Shown in pieces: positions 48,801 to 58,924 of a stretch of 64,000 nucleotides of DNA. The translations under genes and the position numbers were made by a program. The notes under the pieces were generated by a model. The model searched no databases, was not told the DNA's origin, and saw only the letters and a program-made list of their open reading frames with translations. The stretch comes from Impatiens glandulifera (lineage: Eukaryota > Streptophyta > Magnoliopsida > Ericales > Balsaminaceae): assembly GCF_907164915.1 (NCBI RefSeq), contig NC_061868.1, positions 27,523,819-27,587,818 of the forward strand. Direction: 5' to 3'. The stretch's first letter is position 1. Every line of letters starts with the position of its first letter.

Positions 48801-51800
48801 CTTTACCCATACTTAGAAAATTTTCTATTTTTTTTAAACAAGGGTGAATAACCGAAGGTTTTCAAATAAACTTTCGGTTTTGTCCCTTCCTTACACTTAG
48901 AAAATTTTCTTTTTTTTTAAAAAAGGGTCAAAACTGTAGATTTTCAAATAACATTCGGTTTTTACCCTTACCCAATATTAGAATTTTTTATGTTTTTTTT
49001 AAACAAGGGTCAAAACCGAAGGTGTTCAAATAAACCTTCGGTTTTTACCCTTACCCATACTTAGAATTTTTTATGTTTTTTTATAAAAGGGTTAAAACCG
49101 AAGGTTTTCAAATAAACCTTCGGTTTTTACCCTTACCCATACTTAGAATTTTTTATGTTTTTTTTAAACAAGGGTCAAAACTGATGGTTTTCAAATAAAC
49201 TTTCGGTTTTTACCCTTACCCATACTTAGAATTTTTTCTGTTTTTTTTTAAACAAGGGTCAAAACCAAAGGTTTTTAAATAAAGTTTCGGTTTTTACCCT
49301 TACCTTACACTTAGAATTTTTTCTGTTTTTTTAAAAAAGGGTCAAAACCAAAGGTTTTCAAATAAACCTTCGGTTTTTACCCTTACCCATACTTAAAAAA
49401 TTTCCAGTTTTTTTTAAACAAGGGTCAAAACCGAAGGTTTTCAAATAAATCTTCGGTTTTTACCCTTACCCATACTTAGAAAGTTTTCTATTTTTTTTAA
49501 ACAAGGGTCAAAAACTGAAGGTTTTCAAATAAACCTTCGGTTTTGTCCCTTCCCAACACTTAGAAAATTTTTTGTTTTTTTTAAATAAGGGTCAAAACCG
49601 AAGATTTTCAAATATCCTTCGGTTTTTACCCTTACCCAACATTAGAATTTTTTCTATTTTTTTTTAAACAAGGGTCAAAACCGAAGGTTTTCAAATAAAC
49701 ATTCGGTTTTTACCCTTACCCATACTTAGAAAATTTCTTGTTTTTTTTAAACAAAGGTCAAAACCGAAGGTTTTAAAATGAACCTTCGGTTTTTACCCTT
49801 ACCCAACACTTATAATTTTTTCTGTTTTTTTTAAACAAGGGTCAAAACCAAAGGTTTTCAAATAAACCTTCGGTTTTTACCCTTACCCAACACTTATAAT
49901 TTTTTCTGTTTTTTTTTAAACAAGGGTCAAAACCGAAGGTGTTCAAATAAACCTTCGGTTTTTACCTTACCCATACTTAGAATTTTTTTCTATTTTTTTA
50001 AACAAGGGTCAAAACTGAAGGTTTTCAAGTAAACTTTCGGTTTTTACCCTTACCCAACACTTAGAATTTTTTCTGTTTTTTTTAACAAGGGTCAAAACCG
50101 AAGGTTTTCAAATAAACCTTCGATTTTTACCCTTACCCATACTTAGAATTTTTTCTGTTTTTTTTAAACAAGGGTCAAAACCGAAGGTTTTCAAATAAAC
50201 CTACGGTTTTACCCTTACCCATACTTAGAATTTTTTCGGTTTTTTAAACAATGGTATAAACCGAAGGTTTTCAAATAAACTTTCGGTTTTTACCCTTACC
50301 CATACTTAGAAAATTTCCTATTTTTTTTAAACAAGGGTCAAAACCGATAGTTTTCAAATAAACCTTTAGTTTTTACCCTTACCCATACTTAGAAAATTTT
50401 CTGTTTTTTTTAAACAAGGGTCAAAAACCGAAGGTTTTCAAATAAACCTTCGGTTTTGTCCCTTACCAACACTTAGAAATTTTCTGTTTTTTTTAAACAA
50501 GTGTCAAAACCAAAGATTTTCAAATAACCTACGGTTTTTACCCTTACCTAACATTAGATTTTTTTCTGTTTTTTTTAAACAAGGGTAAAAACCGAATGTT
50601 TTCAAATAAACATTCGGTTTTTACCCTTATCCATACTTAGAAAATTTCTTGTTTTTAAACAAGGGTCAAAACCAAAGGTTTTAAAATGAACCTTCGTTTT
50701 TTACCCTTACCCATACTTAGAATTTTTTCTATTTTTTTTAAACAAGGGTCAAAACCGAAGGTTTTCAAATAAACATTCAGTTTTTACCCTTACCCATACT
50801 TAGAATTTTTTCTGTTTTTTTTAAACAAGGGTCAAAACCGAAGGTTTTCAAATAAACCTTCGGTTTTTACCCTTACCCAACACTTATAATTTTTTCTGTT
50901 TTTTTTAAACAATGGTCAAAACCGAAGGTGTTCAAATAAACCTTCGGTTTTTACCCTTACCCATACTTAGAATTTTTTCTGTTTTTTTAAACAAGGGTCA
51001 AAACTGAAGGTATTCAAATAAACTTTCGGTTTTTACCCTTACCCAACACTTAGAATTTTTTCTGTTTTTTTTAAACAAGGGTCAAAACCGAAGGTTTTCA
51101 AATAAACATTCAATTTTTACCCTTACCCATACTTAGAATTTTTTCTGTTTTTTTAAACAATGGTTAAAACCGAAGGTTTTCAAATAAACCTTCAGTTTTT
51201 ACCCTTACCCGTACTTAGAATTTTTTTCTGTTTTTTTTAAATAAGGGTCAAAACTGAAGGTTTTCAAATAAACTTTCGGTTTTTACCCTTACCAACCACT
51301 TAGAATTTTTTCTGTTTTTTTTAAACAAGGGTCAAAACCGAAGGTTTTCAAATAAACCTTCGATTTTTACCCTTACTCATACTTAGAAATTTTTCTGTTT
51401 TTTTTAAACAAGGGTCAAAACCGAAGGTTTTCAAATAAACCTACGGTTTTACCCTTACCCATACTTAGAAATTTTTCTGTTTTTTTTAAACAATGGCAAA
51501 ACTGATGGTTTTCAAATAAACCTTCGGTTTTTACTCTTACCCATACTTAGAATTTTTTCTGTTTTTTTTAAACAAGGGTCAAAACCAAAGGTTTTTAAAT
51601 AAACCTTTGGTTTTTACCCTTACCCAGCACTTAGAATTTTTTCTATTTTTTTAAACAAGGGTCAAAACCGAAGGTTTTCAAATAAACCTTCTGTTTTTAC
51701 CCTTACACATACTTAAAAATTTCTTAATTTTTTTAAACAAGGGTCAAAACCGAAGGTTTTCAAATAAACCTTCAGTTTTTACCCTTACTCATACTTAGAA

Positions 51801-52800
51801 AATTTTATGTTTTTTTAAACAAGGGTCAATAACCGAATGTTTTCAAATAAACTTTCGGTTTTGTCCCTTCCCAACACTTAGAAAATTTTCTGTTTTTTTT
51901 AAACAAGGGTCAAAACCGAAGATTTTTAAATAACCTTCGGTTTTTACCCTTACCCAACATTAGAATTTTTTCTATTTTTTTTTAAACAAGGGTCAAAACC
52001 GAAGGTTTTCAAATAAAACATAGGTTTTTACCCTTACCCATACTTAGAAAATTTCATGTTTTTTTTAAATAATGGTCAAAACCGAAGGTTTTCAAATAAA
52101 CCTTCGGTTTTGACCCTTACCCATACTTAGAAAATTTTCTATTTTTTCTTAAAAAAGGGTCAAAAACCGAAGGTTTTCAAATAAACCTTCGGTTTTGTCC
52201 TTTCCCAACACTTAGAAAATTTTCTGTTTTTTTAAACAAGGGTCAAAACCGAAGATTTTCAAATAACCTTAGGTTTTTACCCTTACCCAACATTAGAATT
52301 TTTTCTGTTTTTTTTAAACAAGGGTCAAAACCGAAGGTTTTCAAATAAACCTTCGGTTTTTACCCTTACCCATACTTAGAAAATTTCTTGTTTTTTTTAA
52401 ACAATGGTCAAAACCGAAGGTTTTATAATGAACCTTCGTTTTTTACCCTTACCCATACTTAGAATTTTTTCTATTTTTTTAAACAAGGGTCAAAATCGAA
52501 GGTTTTCAAATAAACCTTTGGTTTTTACCCTTACCCATACTTAGAAAATTTTCTGTTTTTTTTAAACAAGGGTCAAAAACCGAAGGTTTTAAAATAAACC
52601 TTCGGTTTTGTCCCTTCCCAACACTTAGAAAATTTTCTGTTTTTTTTAAAAAAGGGTCAAAACCGAAGATTTTTAAATAACCTTCGGTTTTTACCTTTAC
52701 CCAACATTAGAATTTTTTCTTTTTTTTAAACAAGGGTCAAAACCGAAGGTTCATTTGAAAACCTTTGGTTTTGACCTTTTAAACAAGTGTCAAAACCGAA
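36895..52800. repeat. 84-bp hairpin satellite, about 190 units (15.9 kb)
   Basis: Each unit contains AAACAAGGGTCAAAACCGAA, then GGTTTTCAAATAAACC, then TTCGGTTTTTACCCTTACCC, then CATACTTAGAATTTTTTCTG and a T-run. The arms AGGGTCAAAACCGAAGGTTT and AAACCTTCGGTTTTTACCCT are almost perfect complements around TCAAAT, so each unit can fold into a stem of about 20 bp. The arm core ACCGAAGGTT is the same family as the subterminal repeats of the host CACTA element. Variants recur in blocks (for example CGACTTTTAC at 38021, 40012 and 43491), showing higher-order repeats. No coding capacity. Confidence 0.95.
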
Positions 52801-52989
52801 GGTTTAGTTGAAACTTTGGTTTGGCCATGCTGTTTTTAAAAAAAAAAGGTGAAAAGCAAACCAAAAGAACATAATTCATGAACAACATATTAAAACCAAA
52901 CCAAAGATAATAATAATTTATAATTATGAAAACAAAAGACATCAAAATATCATCATTCCTACAGAAAAGAAAACACATAATTTATCAAA

Positions 52990-53275
52990 CGATATAATCT
53001 AGAAATTATTAGATGGGGGGAGGAGGGGGTGGTTGATTCTGTCGACTCCTCAAAAATTCAAGTTGCTGTTCGAGATTCTCTAATTTCTGGGCAATTTCAG
53101 CAATGTCCGCTTAGTTTCACTCAGCAATCGGCCTCTTTTTGCATCCCTCAATCGGATTTGCTCCATTTTAACGTCATATTTCTCACCTCTTCCTCACGTG
53201 CCGCAATTTCTGTTTGTGCTAGCAAATTCTGGTAATACCGAGACAGTTTCTCCGGTGTACGCCGAAGACTATGTC
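52990..53275 (-). pseudogene. Fragment of a second Transposase_24-like coiled-coil end
   Basis: Read on the minus strand in two frames, the sequence gives LLAQTEIAARE-like and SETKR...LEN..QQLEFL-like coiled-coil pieces. They end in a Pro-rich tail (PPPPPP type) and a TAA near 53010. This resembles the 3' end of the gene at 29165-29605. Frame breaks prevent function. The call is tentative. Confidence 0.5.
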
Positions 53276-53664
53276 ATTACTCACACATCCTAAATGCATT
53301 TCATATATATATATATATATTAATCAAACAAAATAACCGTAACCTAAATCTAATATAACTTAAATCAAACACAATAACAAATATAACAAAATCATATATA
53401 TTTAACAAACTAACATAAATCTAATCTAAACAATAACAAATCTAAATCAAACTACCAAACAAATAATATAAACTAGCCTAAATCTAGATAATATAAACTA
53501 CATGATAAGAAATCTAAATCTAATAATAAACAACAAAAAAAACAAATCAATCTAATCTGAACGCGAGAAAACGAAGAAGAGAAGCGGCGGTGGAGGCGGC
53601 TGCGACGCGGAAGAGAGAGAAAGGAGAGAGTCGAATGAAAAAGAGAAGGGTTAGGGTTTGTATT
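53276..53664. other. AT-rich stretch and GC-rich leader mirroring 34400-36030
   Basis: A TA dinucleotide run (about 53306-53321) is followed by A/C-rich DNA (AACCTAAATCTAATATAAC). A short GC-rich leader (GCGGCGGTGGAGGCGGCTGC, 53584-53603) and a purine-rich run come next. The order and composition match 34400-36030, in shorter form. Confidence 0.55.
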
Positions 53665-54157
53665 TATAGAGGTAGTTACCGAAGGTTTTCATATTACTTT
53701 CGGTTTTGATATTAATCAAAACCGAAGGTTTATTGAAAACCCTTCGGAAATAACCATCACCAAACTTAGAATTATTTTTAATTGTTTTGGGATGAGTCAA
53801 AACCGAAGGTTCATTGGAAAACTTTCGCAAACAAGAATTTCAAAAAAGGTAAAACCGAAAGTTCTTTGAATAACCTTCGCAATTAAAAATCTCAGGAATT
53901 GCAAAACCGAAGGTTTTTTTAAAAACTTTCGCAATTAACCCACATCCAACACTTAGAATTATTTTTCGTTTTTTGGGAAGGTAAAAACCGAAAGTTCTAC
54001 AAAGAACTTTCGGTACTAATTAGTAAAACCGAAGGTTTTACACCCCTCTCAGAATCTATTTTTATTACCGAAAGATTTGTTCCTCTCGGAAGTATTTAGG
54101 AGAGTTTTATAAAACCTTCGGTAAAAATCATCGGTAAAGGTCGATTTTTTACCAGTG
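53665..54157. repeat. Right subterminal hairpins and TIR of the CACTA element
   Basis: Inverted pairs with AAACCGAAGGTT and AACTTTCGG arms run to 54130. The element ends with ATTTTTTACCAGTG, the complement of CACTGGTAAAAAAT, next to the TCA duplication. Confidence 0.85.
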
Positions 54158-54160
54158 TCA
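54158..54160. repeat. Right 3-bp target-site duplication (TCA) of the CACTA element
   Basis: TCA directly follows the right TIR and equals the three bases before the left TIR (28328-28330). Confidence 0.8.
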
Positions 54161-55705
54161 GCAAAGGTTGTAAGGACAGAATTGACAATTTTGACTAACG
54201 AATTTGAATTTTGACTATTAAATTTTTAAGTATCGGTACTCAAAATCCATTAATTTGTTAAAATTTTATAAATATTTAATTTATAAAATATGATAAGTTA
54301 CTAATATAAATAAAATTATTATTTTTTAAATGAAAATAATTTCAATTGTGAATGCTTGAATTAGAGTAGAAAGATTGTCACATTAAATATAACCATTAAG
54401 ACTATTTAAATAATTAGGGTAAACCAATCTTTACTCAACTTCAACCCTAACTCAACATTATCCATCCAAAACCAAAATAATGTATTTACAAGATCTACAC
54501 AACATTTTGCAGACCTCCCAACAAAACGACATGTCAAAATATGAGCACGATGCAACACTTTTAGGCCCACATAATACAAGCTCAATACTTTATATTAAGT
54601 AAATATTTTACCCTAGGTTATCTAAAGGCTATATAGTTTACATTATATTTATGTTCAAATATAGTCGGTTTTAAATTTAATTTTGAAAGAAAATTTAGAG
54701 TTCCATCTGGGTAAATCGATCCAGCAAAAAGAATGTATAGAGAAAAAGTATTATTTTAATTTTTTTTGTTTTAACAAAATTTATCTTATTCTTGTAATTA
54801 AGTTATTTATTTTTAATTTTCTCTTAAATAACCGTACTAACGTCTTTTAATTATAAAAAGTTTTAAAAATTATTAAGTTATACAATTAGATTGGGAAATC
54901 TGTTACAATTTGGATTGATAATGTAAATTTTTGTTTGTTGTTTGTTAAATTGGAAGACAACAAGTAATTAATTTTAAACCAAAAAATACATTCTCAAATT
55001 TAAAAGAATATTCATATAATATTTCGTTTTACACAAATTTTTTATTTTTTTCAATAATACCTATATATTTATCAATTTTAACAATTGAACTAAATATTTT
55101 TATAAACGCACACTTAATAAAAAAAAATGATGATAAAATTAATTATAAATCAATAAATAATACACATAGACAAACAAATTAATAATATATTCTAAGAATA
55201 AAATTAATTTTTGTTAATTTTTAGATTTTTATCAATTATGTTTATTATTATAAATTTGTGATAGGTAAAATATATTAATAAAATATATAAGATAAAAAAA
55301 TTAAACATATAAAAAGTTCTATAAATAAACTAAATATATACATTATATAAAAATTAACTAAATATATAAATTATAAAAAATTAACTAATTATATAAATTA
55401 TATAAAAAGTTAAGCATATAAAACTGAAGGATCAAGTTACAATTTTACAAAAGTTTTGAGTTTTTTACGAATGGGGTGAGTTGGAGTCTGTATCCCTAAT
55501 TTAAGTATGCGTGTCTTAGTTTTCAAAAAATAAATAAATTTTAACCGTTTTATTAGAAGAAATTTATTTCTGTTTTAAAAAATTTATAAAGAAAGAGTAA
55601 AATTGTAAAATTATTTTATATTTTTCAGTTAAATTTTTTCTTAAAATTTTACATTTATTCATAATTATTAACCTTTATCTTATAGCAAGGTTTTCGTACA
55701 TTTGA
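54161..55705. other. AT-rich intergenic DNA upstream of the UGT gene
   Basis: Very AT-rich with no open frame of note. Short A/T repeats (AACTAAATATATAAATTATA) occur at 55320-55410. Nothing else is seen. Confidence 0.6.
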
Positions 55706-55710
55706 TAATG

Positions 55711-55850
55711 AGAAGCACGTGGATCAACAATTGTTAACATGCATGGAGGGAGATGACGAAGCACGTGGATCAAAAGGAGAAGCACCTAGATCAAAATTTT
55801 TTTAACATGCATCATTGTAACATGTACGTGGAACAAATGATTTCAATATG
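55711..55850 (+). promoter_or_regulatory. Repeated G-box/ABRE-like sites in the UGT promoter
   Basis: GAAGCACGTGGATCAA occurs at 55712-55727 and 55758-55773, each with a perfect CACGTG G-box (55716-55721 and 55762-55767). A third, changed unit (GAAGCACCTAGATCAA) follows, and an ACGTGGAAC lies near 55839. They stand 145-280 bp before the ATG. G-boxes bind bZIP or bHLH factors, and ACGTGG is the ABRE core; control by such factors is an inference. Confidence 0.55.
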
Positions 55851-55917
55851 GTAACACGTTTTCAATGTAACCCAAAACTGATGTGATCAAAAATCCCAAA
55901 GCAATAAGTTTGAATGA

Positions 55918-55929
55918 TTTATATATTTG
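55918..55929 (+). promoter_or_regulatory. TATA box of the UGT gene
   Basis: TTTATATATTTG lies 65-76 bp upstream of the start codon at 55994. No better candidate is closer, leaving a leader of about 35-45 bases. Confidence 0.6.
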
Positions 55930-55993
55930 ATATGGAAGAAGCCATTATTAACAAATTCAATTCATCTCTGATTCTGATTAAAACAAGTGATAT

Positions 55994-57435
55994 ATGGAGA
56001 CGAAGAAGCCATGCTTGAATGTTGTAATGGTCCCATGGCTAGCCCATGGCCATGTCTCTCCTTACTTAGAGCTTGCCAAGAGACTTGCCGACAGAAACTT
56101 CCGAATCTATCTATGTTCAACCCCGATCAATCTGAGCTCCATCAAGAAAAGGGTCACACAGAAATACTCTCAATCGATCAAACTCATCGAATTCCATATC
56201 CCATCTCAACCCGACCTTCCTCCCCATTTCCACACAACAAATGGCCTCCCACTTCACCTAAACTCAGTTCTCAAAAGAGCCATGGACAAAGCCAGCCCAT
56301 CCTTCAACCAAATCATTAAAACCCTGAAACCGGACATACTCATTTACGACTTCAACCAAGAATGGGCATCAGTCGCCGCAACAACAATCGGGATACCAGC
56401 AGTTCCATTCATCAGCGGTAGCGCTTCCGCCATGTGTTATATCTTCCATACATTTATGAAACAGGGCGTTGACTTCCCTTATCCCGTCTTGAATCTACGG
56501 GGAACTCACTGGAACCGAATGATTCAAGAAATGTTGAATACAACTCTGAGTGAGCAAAGTCAAACTGAAAGTGAAAGTAATATTCTTATTTTCATTCTAT
56601 TTAGTTTAAATTTCAGAACTATAATAATATATTTCCAATAGGCATTCCGCTCTTTAGTAGAACCTGCGACATCATATTCATGAAGACGTTTGGAGAATTG
56701 GAAGGGAAATACATAGAGTACGGATCAAACCTACTTGGAAAAAAGATAGTCCCCACGGGTCCTCTGGCTCAAGAACACGGAGACTCGGAAGATAACAGCG
56801 AGATCATGGAGTGGCTTAACAAGAAAGAGGCATCTTCAACAGTTTTCGTATCATTTGGAACAGAGTCCTTTTTGTCTAGAGAAGAAATAGAGGAAGTAGC
56901 AAAAGGGTTGGAGCTAAGTATGGTGAATTTCATTTGGGTGCTTAGATTTTCCTTTGAGGAGGAGGAGAAGATTTCAATTGAAAAAGCACTGCCAATTGGC
57001 TTTCTTGAGAGGGTGGGAGATAGAGGTCTTGTAGTTGAGAAATGGGCTCCGCAAGCTAGAATCTTGATGCACCCAAATGTTGGTGGATTTGTAAGCCATT
57101 GTGGGTGGGGTTCTATAATGGAGGCCATGACATTTGGAATTCCAATTGTGGCTATACCCATGAACTTAGACCAACCAGTGAATGCGAGGTTAGTGGAGGA
57201 GATCGGTGTGGGGTTGGAAATAAATAGAGATGAGAATGGAGGGCTGAGCGGGGAAGAGATTGCAGAGTTCATAAGGGAAGTCATAGTTGGTGATGAAGAT
57301 GGGAAGAAGATTAGGGACAATACAAGAGAAATGAAACACAAAATCAAAAGTAAAGGAGAAGAAGATATGGATTGTGTTGTGGAAGACTTATACAAGCTTC
57401 ACAAGAAGAATATTCATGAAAAAAACATGGATTAA
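55994..57435 (+). CDS. UDP-glycosyltransferase, UGT94/UGT91-like (sugar-sugar branching type)
   Basis: Two exons, 55994-56576 and 56642-57435, with a 65-bp GT-AG intron, give 458 aa, the usual family length. The enzyme would move a sugar from a UDP-sugar to a small molecule in the cytosol. His20 (PWLAHGH) is the catalytic base and Asp119 (LIYDF) its partner. The PSPG box runs from Trp329 to Gln372 (exactly 44 residues), with HCGWGS and an ending in Asp-Gln, which usually favours UDP-glucose. HCGWGS, EGKYIEY and LDQPVNARLVEE resemble the UGT94 group, known for lengthening sugar chains on glycosides (crocetin, lignan or flavonoid types); the acceptor here is unknown. The start is supported by METKKPCLNVVMVPWL. 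There is no signal peptide or membrane anchor, as expected. No lesions seen. Confidence 0.9.
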
Positions 57436-58180
57436 TTGTCGAACCTTATACATATTTCTCATACTTTTGTAATGCTTAATTTGTTTTTTAGATTATACAA
57501 TTTTATGTCATGTTATATTGTTAATCATATGTACTTAGTTGTTATAACTTCTTTTAATATTTTGTTAATTATGTTCAGGGTTGTCTCTAAGTAAGCTCAG
57601 CAAAACCCTTGGACTAAGATATTAGGATATAAACCCTTGGACAAAGAGATTAGGATATGACCACCCATTAGAATCTTTTTAATTAAAAGAGTCATTTTTT
57701 TGCATTTTTATTATAAATTATTAACATCATTTATTTAAGAAACCTGCTGTTAGATATACTTAAACAGTGAGCCTACTTATAGTCTTATAAACATAACCAG
57801 TTTGTTTCACATGATACATAACTAGAAAATGCTAGAAATCGTAAAATATTATCAAAACTTTTTATTCTAGGTCGCACAATGACTTCCGCCCTTCAGTTGG
57901 GCTCTAGCTCCTCGGTTGGCCATCAACGCCATCTTCTTCTCTCTTTGCCCTGACCTTAGGATAAGACCGAAAAGCTCATAAGCTAGGGCAGCCCATTTTA
58001 AAATAAAATAAAATAGGTTTTTAGATAAATTTATTAAGTTTTCTATCATAAAAGTTTGTAACTTAGTAGTTTAGGATGAAAATTGTAAAAAATTTATTTG
58101 ATTATAAATATTACTCACTAAAAACAATTTTTTAAACTTATATTAGTACGTACATGCAAAATTATTATTTTTTGACGTAT
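57436..58180. other. 3' flank of the UGT gene and intergenic DNA
   Basis: AT-rich 3' flank with AATAAA-like variants but no certain poly(A) signal. A short duplication (AAACCCTTGGAC followed by TAGGATAT) occurs at 57602-57630 and 57632-57660. No gene is supported; a 60-codon minus-strand frame at 57867-58049 is probably chance. Confidence 0.5.
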
Positions 58181-58924
58181 TTGTTGGGTTAAGATTTTTA
58201 ATGTTTAAACTTGTTTTTTTTTGATAATTTAGATTAAATAATCAAAAAAGAAAGAAATTGTTGGGTTAAGATTTTTAATTGATTTAAAATAACTTAACAA
58301 TCTTGATTTTAATGACTGATGAAATGGTTTTTGATAATAAATGGTGGCCATCACAAGGGGTGTAGCCATCAACTGGTCGAAATTCCTCTTCAACAGTCTG
58401 GTTAGAATGATTTCCTCTCGAAAGAAGCTCTTCGGTTATGATGCTCCTCTTAGCGTATTCCTCTGTTGTCTCCTTACTGAACCTGGTCAAGGGTTTCAAT
58501 TCAATCCATCCAAAATCTTGAACAACTAGAAGGTTGTCGACTATGTTCTTCGAGTGGGTAGGCTCAGGTTGAAGAAACGAAACAGGGATGTCTATAACTC
58601 AGCACTAACCTTAGCCTTAGAGTCAGCTGTAAAATCCCTTTCCGAATGATGTTAAAAAGGGGGAAAGAAAAGGAAAAAGATTAGACTTAGACTTAGGGGA
58701 AGGTAGACTTAGACTTAGGGGGAAGGAAGAATCTTTTGATGTTTTGGGTGCTGATGTTTTTGAACTATGGTTTTTCTAATTTTTTTGAAACATATTCCTG
58801 ATGTTTCAATTTATTCTTTTATGTGCCATGAAATATGAACAATTTAGTGTCATCTACTGCATTATTGAATATCCTAATCTCTTATCTATGCAAAGTTTTA
58901 ACATCATATCAAAAAGGAAGAAAT
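58181..58924 (+). mobile_element. 3' internal end of copia-like retrotransposon (copy 2)
   Basis: From about 58313 this matches 1-611. Upstream it holds two copies of TTGTTGGGTTAAGATTTTTAAT, which look like polypurine-tract/LTR-start junctions. The gag-pol part expected further upstream is missing, so this is a truncated copy joined to the following LTR. Confidence 0.7.

Larger units (their letters stand above)
28331..54157. mobile_element. Giant CACTA (En/Spm-type) element, 25.8 kb
   Basis: The left end reads CACTAGTGAAAAAGG and the right end, reverse complemented, reads CACTGGTAAAAAATC, with TCA on both outer sides. Subterminal hairpin repeats with ACCGAAAGTT-type arms fill both ends. Inside are decayed Transposase_24-like and TNP2-like genes on the minus strand, then about 15.9 kb of an 84-bp hairpin satellite. 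Typical autonomous CACTA elements are roughly 8-15 kb, and the excess here is the satellite. The transposase genes carry many stops, so movement would need help from another element. Confidence 0.87.

Noticed and set aside
36895..52800. CRISPR array
   Set aside because: Units are contiguous and nearly alike along their whole length, with no unique spacers, no cas genes and plant transposon context. The same applies to the LTR arrays.
36895..52800. Centromeric satellite
   Set aside because: The array is bounded on both sides by parts of one CACTA element, and the arm core matches that element. A centromeric role cannot be shown from this window.
52790..52978. A minus-strand frame with hydrophobic residues near the end of the satellite
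   Set aside because: AT-rich composition gives Phe, Leu and Ile runs; no conserved motif.
56769..57395. A 208-codon Ser-rich minus-strand frame
   Set aside because: Antisense of the second exon of the UGT gene, which has all family motifs on the plus strand.
57867..58049. A 60-codon minus-strand frame after the UGT gene
   Set aside because: Short, no domain, no splice or promoter context.
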